Shown here one piece after another: positions 22,630 through 29,354 of a stretch of DNA of 37,361 nucleotides. The stretch is taken from the NCBI GenBank assembly GCA_029288775.1, contig JARIGQ010000009.1, positions 1 through 37,361 on the forward strand. The letters run 5' to 3'. Each line of letters opens with the position of its first letter. Position 1 is the stretch's first letter. Under the pieces are notes generated by a model. That model was not told the DNA's origin and searched no databases. It saw only the letters and a program-made list of their open reading frames with translations. Position numbers and translations under genes: made by a program. The DNA is from Candidatus Nomurabacteria bacterium. GTDB taxonomy: Bacteria; Patescibacteriota; Minisyncoccia; Phycocordibacterales; UBA5272.

Positions 22630-22893
22630 TTACTTGAGTCCGAGCTTTGAAACGAGTGTGCTGTAACGCTTCTTGTTCGTTGCTTCGAGGTACTTAAGAT
22701 GAGCCCTGCGATCAGCAACCATCTGAATGAGTCCACGTCGAGAATGATTATCCTTCTTGTGAACCTTGAGGTGATTGGTGAGTTCCGCGATTTTTTTGGT
22801 CAAAAGCGAGATCTGAACATCGGCAGAACCGGTGTCTTTCTCATGAATTTGAACATTTTTGATGGCGGTAGCCTTTTTTCGTGCAGTAAGCAT
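22630..22893 (-). CDS. rpsO: 30S ribosomal protein S15
   Basis: S15 (87 aa, a typical length) is a primary 16S rRNA-binding protein of the small-subunit platform. The sequence shows the conserved elements DTGSADVQISLLTKKIAEL, LKVHKKDNHSRRGL (the rRNA-contacting HxKDxxSRxGL motif) and VADRRAHLKYL. The start is the ATG complementary to 22891-22893. Upstream on the minus strand is TGA-TACAAT, an extended -10, giving a short leader of about 15 nt, so this ribosomal gene is apparently not strictly leaderless. It is not followed by pnp, its common neighbour elsewhere. Confidence 0.97.
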   Translation of the reverse strand: MLTARKKATAIKNVQIHEKDTGSADVQISLLTKKIAELTNHLKVHKKDNHSRRGLIQMVADRRAHLKYLEATNKKRYSTLVSKLGLK

Positions 22894-23005
22894 ACTTGAT
22901 TAACTAGTGGAAGTATTGTATCACATATATCCAAAAAAAGCAAGCCCCTCCCGTCCTTACGCAATAAGCTTTTTCTTCTCCCCAGCGATATTGTGCGACA
23001 TTGGC

Positions 23006-23011
23006 TATACT
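23006..23011 (+). promoter_or_regulatory. -10 box of the tyrosine recombinase gene
   Basis: TATACT ending 6 nt before the ATG at 23018. This decides the start: the ORF track's longer N-terminus would lie upstream of the promoter. Confidence 0.65.
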
Positions 23012-23017
23012 GGATAC

Positions 23018-23962
23018 ATGCAAAGTTTAGAGTCGCTTAAAGCGGAATATCTTCAATATATAGAAATAGAAAAAGGCCGCTCGGCGCTTACGGTACGCAA
23101 TTATGATCATTACCTTACCCGTTTCTTACAGTTTGCTAAGGTCTCCTCCCCTGCCGATATCACTGAAAGCATGATGCGCGAATACCGCGTGTATCTCAAT
23201 CGCCATCCAGCGCGCGAAGCCAAGAAAGGTCAAGCGCAGGAAACATTGGACAAGAAGACTCAAAACTATCACCTCATTGCCTTGCGTGCATTTTTTAAAT
23301 ACATCAGAAAGCGGGGTATGCAAGGCTATGATCCAGAACGCATCGAACTTGCCAAAGTACAACAACGAGAACTCGATCTCATTTCTGAAAAGGAATTGGA
23401 GAATCTTTTAAGTGCGCCGGATCTGTCTACCATTAACGGTCTTCGTGACAAAGCTATTTTGGAATTGTTTTTTTCTACAGGTCTTCGTGTGTCTGAGCTC
23501 TGTTCGCTTGATCGCGACACTGACTTACGTTCGGGAGAAATATCTGTGCGTGGAAAAGGAGGAAAAATCCGGGTGGTATTTGTTTCGGGTTCGGCAGCTA
23601 TTGCGGTGAAAAAATATTTGGAGCATCGTGTAGATATTGATGAAGCGATGTTTGTGGATCACTCCCCTCGTGCACATGCCAGAATGGTGAAAGAAGAATC
23701 TATTCGTCTTACTCCGCGCTCTGTAGAACGCATTGTAGAAAAGTATGCGACGCTTGCCGGCATTGCCAAGAAGTGTACGCCGCACGTGATACGCCACTCC
23801 TTTGCAACAGATCTTTTGTACAACGGCGCGGATCTGCGCACGGTACAAATGATGCTGGGACATGCTTCCATTTCTACGACACAGATTTATACCAATGTGA
23901 CTAATAAATTCCTTCGTGATCAATTCGAGAAGTTTCATTCGAAGCGTGGGAAGAAAGAGTAG
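23018..23962 (+). CDS. xerC: XerC/XerD-type tyrosine recombinase
   Basis: A 314-aa site-specific recombinase of the XerC/D family, which resolves chromosome dimers at dif sites; some relatives are element integrases. The N-terminal SAM-like core-binding domain covers residues 1-95 (LTVRNYDHYLTRFLQFA, then YHLIALRAFFKYI). The catalytic domain has Arg157 (STGLRVSEL), Lys180 (VRGKGGKIR), His256 and Arg259 (TPHVIRHSFATDLL), His282 (LGHASISTTQIYTNV) and nucleophile Tyr291. The length is normal for Xer. The ATG at 23018 is chosen over the track start at 22907 because family proteins begin near this point and a TATACT box lies 6 nt upstream. As the only recombinase seen here, with no element boundaries nearby, it is most likely the housekeeping Xer. 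Confidence 0.93.
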   Translation: MQSLESLKAEYLQYIEIEKGRSALTVRNYDHYLTRFLQFAKVSSPADITESMMREYRVYLNRHPAREAKKGQAQETLDKKTQNYHLIALRAFFKYIRKRGMQGYDPERIELAKVQQRELDLISEKELENLLSAPDLSTINGLRDKAILELFFSTGLRVSELCSLDRDTDLRSGEISVRGKGGKIRVVFVSGSAAIAVKKYLEHRVDIDEAMFVDHSPRAHARMVKEESIRLTPRSVERIVEKYATLAGIAKKCTPHVIRHSFATDLLYNGADLRTVQMMLGHASISTTQIYTNVTNKFLRDQFEKFHSKRGKKE

Positions 23963-23968
23963 GAGTAG

Positions 23969-23997
23969 TTGACATTAATATATTTTTATAGTAATGT
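23969..23997 (+). promoter_or_regulatory. Sigma70-type promoter of hfq
   Basis: TTGACA (23969-23974), a 17-base A/T spacer, then TAATGT (23992-23997). It sits only 6 bases after the recombinase gene stop and would give a leader of about 55 nt. This -35/-10 layout differs from the -35-less promoters of most neighbours. Confidence 0.8.
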
Positions 23998-24057
23998 GCA
24001 ATTTAGCAAAGGCAATCCCGCCAAAGCCAACTGTTCTCTTTTGAAAGGATAAGGCCC

Positions 24058-24324
24058 ATGAGCAACAAAGGCCAGCTCCTGCAGGACCCGTTCCTGAACA
24101 CGCTCCGTCGTGAGCATGTGCCCGTCTCCATTTACCTGGTCAACGGCATCAAGCTGCAGGGGCAGATCGAGAGCTTCGACCAGTACGTGGTGCTGCTCAA
24201 GAACACGGTGACGCAGATGGTGTACAAGCACGCCATCTCGACCATCGTGCCGGGTCGGGCTGTGAACTTCACCGCAGTGGTGGAGGGTTCGGAGAAAGGC
24301 AGAGCTACTGAACTCCATTCTTAA
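24058..24324 (+). CDS. hfq: RNA chaperone Hfq of betaproteobacterial type
   Basis: An 88-aa Hfq, the hexameric Sm-like chaperone that pairs small RNAs with mRNAs. The Sm1 region ([19 protein letters not shown], then FDQYVVLL) and the Sm2 signature ([12 protein letters not shown]) are intact, and the N-terminus [14 protein letters not shown] is nearly that of Burkholderiales-type Hfq (from general knowledge of the family). The C-terminal tail is short (about 20 residues). The gene is visibly GC-rich with CTG/CTC and GTG codons, unlike its AT-richer neighbours. It carries an AAAGGATAAGG Shine-Dalgarno region, its own TTGACA promoter and its own terminator, so it is a complete stand-alone unit. 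I infer recent horizontal transfer from a betaproteobacterium. Assembly chimerism is less likely, because promoter and terminator fit neatly between resident genes. Confidence 0.96.
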   Translation: MSNKGQLLQDPFLNTLRREHVPVSIYLVNGIKLQGQIESFDQYVVLLKNTVTQMVYKHAISTIVPGRAVNFTAVVEGSEKGRATELHS

Positions 24325-24342
24325 AAGTACAAACCCTTTCCG

Positions 24343-24372
24343 AAAGCGCGCCGCAAGGCGCGCTTTTTCTTT
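24343..24372 (+). terminator. Terminator of hfq
   Basis: AAAGCGCGCC-GCAA-GGCGCGCTTT followed by TTCTTT (arms 24343-24352 and 24357-24366). A GC-rich stem with a GNRA-type GCAA loop and a T-run makes this a strong plus-strand intrinsic terminator. Confidence 0.93.
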
Positions 24373-24407
24373 ATTTAATCGACAAAGCTTCTCAGAAAGG
24401 CGTTTGC

Positions 24408-24413
24408 TATACT
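24408..24413 (+). promoter_or_regulatory. Extended -10 box of the exonuclease III gene
   Basis: TGC-TATACT ending 6 nt before the ATG at 24420, with no Shine-Dalgarno, directly after the hfq terminator. Confidence 0.7.
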
Positions 24414-24419
24414 TTTCTT

Positions 24420-25190
24420 ATGAAAATCATTTCGTGGAATGTAAACGGCATTCGAGCATGCCACAAAAAAGGTGCTTTTGATGAACTCCTTAAGCTCAAA
24501 GCAGACATCATTGGTATTCAAGAAACAAAATCTACACCTGACCAATTAAGCGATGCTATCAAATCTCCTCCTGGGTATACCGCTTATTTTGACTCTGCAA
24601 AGGAACGCAAGGGATACTCTGGGGTTGCGGTGTATACAAAGATTCCACCTGTGCATGTTGAATATGGTTTGGGTCAAGATGCTTACGATACTGAAGGCAG
24701 ATGTCTTACGCTTCACTTCGAAGACTTTGCATTAGTTAATTGTTATTTTCCAAACGGTGGACGCGATGAAGAGCATTTCCAGTACAAGCTTCGTTATTAC
24801 GATGAGTTTCTCAAGCATGTTAAGAAACTTGAGAAGAAGTATGGCAAAGTGATTTTCTGCGGTGATATGAATGTAGCTCATGCGCCAATTGATCTTGCTC
24901 GCCCTAAAGAGAATGCAAATTCTATTGGTTTTCTTCCTGTTGAGCGCGCGTGGGTAGATCGCGTGCAGGAAGCAGGATTTATTGATACCTTTCGTGCGCT
25001 CCACCCTGATACGGTGAAATATTCATGGTGGGATATGAAAACGGGATCACGTGATCGCAATGTCGGGTGGAGAATCGATTACTTTTTTGTTAATGAAGAG
25101 TTGTTTTCCTTTGTAAAGAAATCCGACATTTTAACTGATGTATACGGGAGCGACCACGCGCCGATTGTACTTGCAATTGATATGGAATAA
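24420..25190 (+). CDS. xth: Exodeoxyribonuclease III / AP endonuclease
   Basis: A 256-aa ExoIII/APE1-family enzyme that cuts DNA 5' of abasic sites and trims 3' ends in base excision repair. Family motifs in order: SWNVNGIRA, the metal-binding IIGIQETK, the YSGVAVYTK segment, LVNCYFPNGG, the GDMNVAH motif, DRNVGWRIDYFFV and the terminal GSDHAPI catalytic motif. The length and motif order are typical of bacterial ExoIII. A leaderless-type TATACT box precedes it. Its stop codon lies within the left arm of the bidirectional terminator shared with the convergent 186-aa gene. Confidence 0.96.
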   Translation: MKIISWNVNGIRACHKKGAFDELLKLKADIIGIQETKSTPDQLSDAIKSPPGYTAYFDSAKERKGYSGVAVYTKIPPVHVEYGLGQDAYDTEGRCLTLHFEDFALVNCYFPNGGRDEEHFQYKLRYYDEFLKHVKKLEKKYGKVIFCGDMNVAHAPIDLARPKENANSIGFLPVERAWVDRVQEAGFIDTFRALHPDTVKYSWWDMKTGSRDRNVGWRIDYFFVNEELFSFVKKSDILTDVYGSDHAPIVLAIDME

Positions 25191-25228
25191 ATAAAATCGG
25201 ACTTTATGCAAGTCCGATTTTATTTATT
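25186..25228. terminator. Bidirectional terminator between xth and the 186-aa gene
   Basis: A 19-base perfect inverted repeat (arms 25186-25204 and 25210-25228; core ATCGGACTT/AAGTCCGAT) with a 5-base loop and A/T-rich outer ends. The stops of both convergent genes (25188-25190 on plus, 25227-25229 on minus) lie in or at the arms. Confidence 0.93.
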
Positions 25229-25787
25229 ATTTATTGTCGCCTATCTTAAGGAGAGATTTTAAGATGTTGAATTGACCAAGCAATGTGTCTTTGAAGGATT
25301 TATTATCTCCTTTGTCGGATATGTCAGCTTTAAGGGATGCTCTCATTGGGGTGCTGGTTCCTTTCTTAACCTGATTGCTCAAATCGCGGCACGCGCTTGT
25401 GTTGGATTCAAATTGATTCCAGGCGTCTTTGCGGGCAGAAGTAAGAGTATCTTGAGCTTGCTGCACGGCTGTTTTATAGGCTTCAACAGCGTTTTCAATT
25501 GCGTCTTTCTTTAAGTTATCATCAAGTGCGACTGCTTTCTTTTCCGCATCTTTACGAGCATCAAGCGCAACGGCCATCGCGTTATTGTATGCTGTACGAG
25601 CGCTTCCAATTGCTGAATCTCGAATATCAATTGCTGATTGGGCACATTGGGTCATGAGCTGGGCCGGTGTTGCCGTTCCAATTGCCCCAGCCACGGTGGT
25701 GGTTGCACTCACTGCTGTTTCAGCGCTTGCAAAAAGCGGCATTGCAAGCAGCGAAAGCGTGGTCAGGAATAATGTGGTTCGTTTCAT
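25227..25787 (-). CDS. Secreted helical protein downstream of the sigma/anti-sigma pair
   Basis: A 186-aa protein with a Sec signal peptide (MKRTTLFLTTLSLLAMPLFASAE). The mature part is Ala/Lys/Asp-rich and strongly alpha-helical with coiled-coil character (SAIGSARTAYNNAMAVALDARKDAEKKAVALDDNLKKDAIENAVEAYKTAVQQAQ), with two cysteines (MTQCAQSA and TSACRDL) that could pair. The family is unknown. It lies 42 bases after the putative anti-sigma gene on the same strand, so it may belong to the same stress-responsive unit, for example as a periplasmic sensor or a target. A TATACT (25 nt before the ATG) and an AAGGAC segment suggest it also has its own promoter with a short leader. Confidence 0.75.
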   Translation of the reverse strand: MKRTTLFLTTLSLLAMPLFASAETAVSATTTVAGAIGTATPAQLMTQCAQSAIDIRDSAIGSARTAYNNAMAVALDARKDAEKKAVALDDNLKKDAIENAVEAYKTAVQQAQDTLTSARKDAWNQFESNTSACRDLSNQVKKGTSTPMRASLKADISDKGDNKSFKDTLLGQFNILKSLLKIGDNK

Positions 25788-25829
25788 AAGTATCGTGTAG
25801 GTCCTTGTGGTCAGTATAGACTGCAGCCC

Positions 25830-26171
25830 CTATAATGTATAGTCATTCTGCATCATTTCTGCATCCTCTTGGTTAATGTTTTGTTCGAATTGGTCGACTT
25901 GCTGGTCTACCGCATAGAAGGGGTTCTGGGCCATTTCTGGTTTCTCAAGCGTCGGCATAATTGCTAACGCAATGAGAAAGACCGATGCAAGTTGGACCAC
26001 AGCGAGCCATCTATAGGGGGAGCGTATCGCGCGCCTGTCTTGTAGTTCAGTTTCTTTTATCTCTGGTATTTGATTAAGAATATATACAAGCGTATCTTTA
26101 GACGGCGACACGGTCTCCTTATACATAGCAAGCGCTCGTTCTTCTATTGTAAGAGTTTTTTTAGTGCTCAT
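25830..26171 (-). CDS. Putative membrane-bound anti-sigma factor
   Basis: A 113-aa protein with a cytoplasmic N-terminal part of about 52 residues (helical, SKDTLVYILNQIPEIKETEL), one membrane helix at about 54-73 (WLAVVQLASVFLIALAIMP) and a short acidic outer tail (DQFEQNINQEDAEMMQND). No zinc HxxxCxxC motif is present. It overlaps the sigma factor gene by 11 bases, the usual arrangement for an ECF sigma factor and its membrane anti-sigma. Function is inferred from this context and topology, because the sequence itself has no recognisable family signature. The outer tail of about 40 residues is too small for a sizeable sensory domain, so a partner would be needed to sense signals. Confidence 0.65.
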   Translation of the reverse strand: MSTKKTLTIEERALAMYKETVSPSKDTLVYILNQIPEIKETELQDRRAIRSPYRWLAVVQLASVFLIALAIMPTLEKPEMAQNPFYAVDQQVDQFEQNINQEDAEMMQNDYTL

Positions 26172-26754
26172 AGAGATGACGAGTGAGTGCTCGTAGTTTT
26201 TTTAGTGCACGCTCCTTAATCTTTCGTACAGTTGCTTCTTCTTTGCGAAGTACTTCTCCGATTTCTCGATGGCTTAAATCACCATAGTAATGCATACGGA
26301 GAACTTCTTCTTCGTCGGAAGTTAAAGACGGAAGATAGGAGTCGATTCTGTCAGCTAATAGCTTGAGGTGGGTTTCCTCAAGAATGTTTACAGAATCGTC
26401 TTCGGTCGTTTCAAAGAGGGTTTCGTCGAAAGGCACGGGAGCCTTTTTCTCTCCGTGATTGATAAGGAGGTGTTTGGCAATGGTAAAGAGGTATGCAAGC
26501 GGACTTTTATTGGGCTCATATCCGGGGAGAGCCTGAAAGAATCGCAAAAAGCTTTGCTGGCACACATCATTGGCAAGTTCCTTATCTTTACATCTGGAAA
26601 GGACGTATCTATACAGTGGGGTGTAAAGCGTCGTGTATACCTGGGCAAATGCCTCAGTATTTCCTCCTTTTGCCGAAAGAATCAGACTTCGGAGGTCTTC
26701 CGCATTTTCCCCCACATTATCTATAACCGGCTCGTTTGGATTCTGTGACAGCAT
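26161..26754 (-). CDS. ECF-like sigma-70 family RNA polymerase sigma factor
   Basis: A 197-aa sigma factor with region 2 at about 30-95 (YTPLYRYVLSRCKDKELANDVCQQSFLRFFQ, then SPLAYLFTIAKHLLINH) and region 4 at about 138-190 (LPSLTSDEEEVLRMHYYGDLSHREIGEVLRKEEATVRKIKERALKKL). Region 3 is missing, as in extracytoplasmic-function sigmas. The ATG at 26754 lies inside the 3' end of pgk (38-base overlap), and a TACACT box sits 11 nt upstream of it within pgk. It is followed by an overlapping small membrane protein, probably its anti-sigma. This locus therefore ties an ECF regulator to the glycolytic tpiA-pgk operon, at least by read-through. Confidence 0.9.
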   Translation of the reverse strand: MLSQNPNEPVIDNVGENAEDLRSLILSAKGGNTEAFAQVYTTLYTPLYRYVLSRCKDKELANDVCQQSFLRFFQALPGYEPNKSPLAYLFTIAKHLLINHGEKKAPVPFDETLFETTEDDSVNILEETHLKLLADRIDSYLPSLTSDEEEVLRMHYYGDLSHREIGEVLRKEEATVRKIKERALKKLRALTRHLYEH

Positions 26755-27868
26755 GTATCCCGGGTAGTGTACCAGATGCTAAAAAATCGAGCATCGCTCC
26801 GCCCCCTAAAGATACGAAGGTAAATTCCTGAAGGAGTTTTAAGGAATGCGCTACGGCTACTGTGTCCCCGCCTCCAATATAAGTTTGGCCTTTGGTATGA
26901 GCCATAGAACCCAGCACTTCTTCTGTCCCTTTAAGCCATCCTTTTTCATAGAGACCAAGTGGGCCATTTGCAATGATGGTTTTGGACTCGTCTATTTTTT
27001 GCTGAAGCAGCGTCGCTGTTTGGGGTCCGCAGTCCATCACTTTTCCATCCTTTGGTATTGCGGTAGAGAGAACAGTATTTCCATTTTCAAGCGTTACATC
27101 AATCGGGGTCATAAGGAGCGGATGGTTGAGAAATCGTTCCGAAAGCGGTGTTGTTCCATCAAAGAGACTTTGCCCGATTTCAATTCCTTTTGCTTTCCAT
27201 ATATCATGAACCATAGCGCCACCTACAAAGACAGTCACTCCTTTGTCTAAGTAGTTTTGGATAAGATTGAGCTTGGTTTTAATTTTAGCTCCACCAATGA
27301 TAAGCAGGGCCGGCTTTTCTGGACTAAGCGCAGAAGTCAGATGTTCAAGTTCACGCATAAGAAGTGGTCCAAAATAAGAAAGGGTATAGTTTGGAACACC
27401 TGCGACACTTGCATGTTCCCGGTGTGAAACTGAAAAGGCATTGTTAACGTACACATCTCCTAACGTAGCAAATCCTCGCGCCAGTGAGGGAAGATTGTCC
27501 TCTTCCCCTTTCCAGAGGCGCACATTTTCAAGGAGCATGCCGTCCCCTTCTTTAAGCTCACGGGTTACCTTCTCCAGTTCCTCCAAATCAAGACTGGGAG
27601 TAAAAGTAATGAAAGGAAGATGTTGTTTGATATACGTTGCAATAGGTGACACACTTTCTCCTTTGTCACCAAAGTGCGTCATAAGTACCATCTTGGCTCC
27701 TGCAAACGAAAGTTTTTTTAGAAAATCAAAGGTAACATCTGCGCGACTCGTATCGGAGATCTCACCCTTTTCATTTACGGGCATATTCCAATCCACGCGG
27801 ATAAGAACCCTTTTTCCTTTAAGGGCAGCATAATCTGTTAATGCGCATGTTTTCCAGTTTTCTTCCAT
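26717..27868 (-). CDS. pgk: Phosphoglycerate kinase
   Basis: A 383-aa Pgk, which forms ATP and 3-phosphoglycerate from 1,3-bisphosphoglycerate. Recognisable segments are GKRVLIRVDWNMPV (family RVDxNVP), MTHFGD, LLENVRLWKGEE, NNAFSVSHREHASV, GPLLMRELEHL, LLIIGGAKIKTKLNLI, VFVGGAMV, IIANGPLGLYE, YIGGGDTVA and VSLGGGAMLDFL. Several signature positions are altered relative to textbook Pgk (DWNMP for DFNVP, THFGD for SHLGRP, SVSHR for GTAHR), marking a divergent but complete enzyme. The start ATG at 27868, 4 bases after the tpiA stop, replaces the track's 21-residue extension that would overlap tpiA. It is transcribed with tpiA; the sigma factor gene begins within its 3' end. Confidence 0.95.
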   Translation of the reverse strand: MEENWKTCALTDYAALKGKRVLIRVDWNMPVNEKGEISDTSRADVTFDFLKKLSFAGAKMVLMTHFGDKGESVSPIATYIKQHLPFITFTPSLDLEELEKVTRELKEGDGMLLENVRLWKGEEDNLPSLARGFATLGDVYVNNAFSVSHREHASVAGVPNYTLSYFGPLLMRELEHLTSALSPEKPALLIIGGAKIKTKLNLIQNYLDKGVTVFVGGAMVHDIWKAKGIEIGQSLFDGTTPLSERFLNHPLLMTPIDVTLENGNTVLSTAIPKDGKVMDCGPQTATLLQQKIDESKTIIANGPLGLYEKGWLKGTEEVLGSMAHTKGQTYIGGGDTVAVAHSLKLLQEFTFVSLGGGAMLDFLASGTLPGIHAVTESKRAGYR

Positions 27869-27872
27869 AATA

Positions 27873-28649
27873 TTAGTGGCAGGAGGAAATAATAGTATAA
27901 AAGTCTTGCACATCTTGCGAAGCGCGCCCAATAAGAAGTCCGTCTACTCCCCCTTCTTCAAGAAAGCTCTTAGCGTTTTCGGGAAGAACGGACCCTCCAT
28001 AAAGAATATGTACTTTCTTGGCATAATCAATACCCCCAAGTGTGGCAAGAGCTCTTCGTAGGGCAATTACTACCTCAAAGCATTCTTGGGGCGTAGCCGG
28101 AGTCTTTGCTCCAATTGCCCAGACGGGTTCATAGGCAATTACAAGATATTCAAAGAGGTCGCGCTTTACTAAAGAAAGCGCGTGTTTTACGTCATCTTCT
28201 AATTCTTGAAGATATTTTCCTCCTTTATCTCGCTCGTGTTCTCCTAAACAAAGTACCGTCATAAGTTTTGCTTGCAGCGAAAGAGCTACTTTGTGCGCAC
28301 GAGCATCCGCTGTTTCGCCTGTTGCCCGCACTTCGCTGTGGCCGATTAAGGTGAAATCTGCACCTCCTGAGAGAAGTTGAGAAGGGATAGTTTGGCCAGT
28401 TGTTTGACCAAGACTTGTCCCGGAAACATTTTGTGAACCAATATATCCATTTTTGGTTGCTGCTTTTAGGTGCGGAATGAAAATATCCGGCGCTGCAAGA
28501 TAATACGCCCTTCGTGGAAGCTTGTACTTGCCGGTAGTTATTTTTCTATCCAGTCCTTTCACGAATTTAACTGCTTCTTCGCGCGTTGCTGGAGTAGTTT
28601 TCCAATTGCCAATAATCAAAGGCACGTGGCGGGATATAGGTTTTGCCAT
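27873..28649 (-). CDS. tpiA: Triosephosphate isomerase
   Basis: A 258-aa TIM-barrel isomerase that interconverts dihydroxyacetone phosphate and glyceraldehyde 3-phosphate. Catalytic residues are visible: Asn15/Lys17 (IIGNWKT), His104 (LIGHSEVR) and Glu174 (AYEPVWAIG). The phosphate-binding loops ILYGGSV and GGVDGLLIG are also present. The length is normal. It is first gene of the tpiA-pgk unit. A TACACT extended -10 ends 7 nt before the ATG at 28649, so the operon mRNA is predicted to be leaderless. Confidence 0.96.
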   Translation of the reverse strand: MAKPISRHVPLIIGNWKTTPATREEAVKFVKGLDRKITTGKYKLPRRAYYLAAPDIFIPHLKAATKNGYIGSQNVSGTSLGQTTGQTIPSQLLSGGADFTLIGHSEVRATGETADARAHKVALSLQAKLMTVLCLGEHERDKGGKYLQELEDDVKHALSLVKRDLFEYLVIAYEPVWAIGAKTPATPQECFEVVIALRRALATLGGIDYAKKVHILYGGSVLPENAKSFLEEGGVDGLLIGRASQDVQDFYTIISSCH

Positions 28650-28656
28650 GTGTAAA

Positions 28657-28662
28657 AGTGTA
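28657..28662 (-). promoter_or_regulatory. Extended -10 box of tpiA-pgk
   Basis: TGC-TACACT on the minus strand, ending 7 nt before the tpiA ATG, just after the terminator of the 2H phosphoesterase gene. Confidence 0.65.
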
Positions 28663-28676
28663 GCATGTATAAAAAG

Positions 28677-28706
28677 AAAAAAGCCGCCCCGAAAGGTCGA
28701 CTTTTG
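28677..28706 (-). terminator. Terminator of the 2H phosphoesterase gene
   Basis: On the minus strand AAAGTCGACC-TTTC-GGGGCGGCTTTTTTC forms a stem with G-U pairs and one mismatch, followed by a long T-run. It lies about 12 bases after the gene stop and before the tpiA promoter. Confidence 0.75.
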
Positions 28707-28718
28707 AAAAGCCTTGGC

Positions 28719-29300
28719 TTATGCAAGCACCGGGCTCCACCATTTCTGGTTGCCAGAGGTCCGCTTTTCGAAGAAAAGTGGTTCGCCGTACTCGACAAAT
28801 TTGTCGTGGACGTATTCATTGAGCGCAGGAAGCAGTTTTTTGGCGGACTGGTGAAGGTTTGGCCCCTCGAGAATGCTCATGTGAGGGATCCAGACGTGGT
28901 CCGTGGCATTTGTGATCGCCAACGGGAATACGAATTCAAGCGGCCACTCGAGCTTGTACTTTTCCACGAACTCCCGGTAGGTAGGATCTACGATCATTTC
29001 GAGATAGAGCGCCCCGATGTCGCTTTCCAGGGTGGGCGGTTCGAATACATTGAAGCCCTTCACTTCCACACGTCGCGGTGCTCCGCAAAACTTCCACATG
29101 TTTCGTGTGAGAAGTGCCACTAGGCGCCGTTCGGAAGGGGTACAGTAGAAAGGAGGAATGATGGTTGCGTGAGGTCCCATCTTCGGTCGTGTGCCGTGAA
29201 GTCCGCGGGCTTGGCACACCTTTTGCGCCAGTTCGTAGAGGTGGGCCCCGCCTGATCCGCCCGGGAAAGGAAAGGCAAATGTGAGAATGTGCTTGTCCAT
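28719..29300 (-). CDS. 2H phosphoesterase (2'-5' RNA ligase-like) protein
   Basis: A 193-aa protein of the 2H phosphoesterase superfamily, which includes RNA 2',3'-cyclic phosphodiesterases and 2'-5' RNA ligase (ThpR/LigT). The two defining HxT/S motifs are visible: His44-Ala-Thr46 (GPHATIIPP) and His140-Met-Ser142 (IPHMSILEG), spaced as expected for the two-lobed fold. The start is ATG at 29300 with a TGGAG Shine-Dalgarno about 7 nt upstream, rather than the TTG four codons earlier given in the track. The gene is clearly GC-richer than its neighbours and has its own terminator, like hfq and the 296-aa membrane gene. The exact substrate is unknown; horizontal acquisition is likely. Confidence 0.85.
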   Translation of the reverse strand: MDKHILTFAFPFPGGSGGAHLYELAQKVCQARGLHGTRPKMGPHATIIPPFYCTPSERRLVALLTRNMWKFCGAPRRVEVKGFNVFEPPTLESDIGALYLEMIVDPTYREFVEKYKLEWPLEFVFPLAITNATDHVWIPHMSILEGPNLHQSAKKLLPALNEYVHDKFVEYGEPLFFEKRTSGNQKWWSPVLA

Positions 29301-29354
29301 TGATTGCTCCAAAGGTTCGTATGTACTCTACTCCTTTTTGTGTTTGAGGAAAAC

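Noticed and set aside
22907-23017. 37-residue N-terminal extension of the tyrosine recombinase in the ORF track
   Set aside because: It runs upstream of the TATACT promoter, overlaps the divergent rpsO leader, and is not part of the Xer fold; the ATG at 23018 is preferred.
23018-24372. Integrated mobile element formed by the recombinase and the foreign hfq
   Set aside because: No flanking direct repeats, tRNA target or other element genes were seen. The recombinase looks like a housekeeping Xer with a resident-type promoter.
28665-29123. 152-aa plus-strand ORF opposite the 2H phosphoesterase
   Set aside because: It overlaps fully with a gene that has intact HxT/S motifs on the other strand; no promoter or family resemblance was found.
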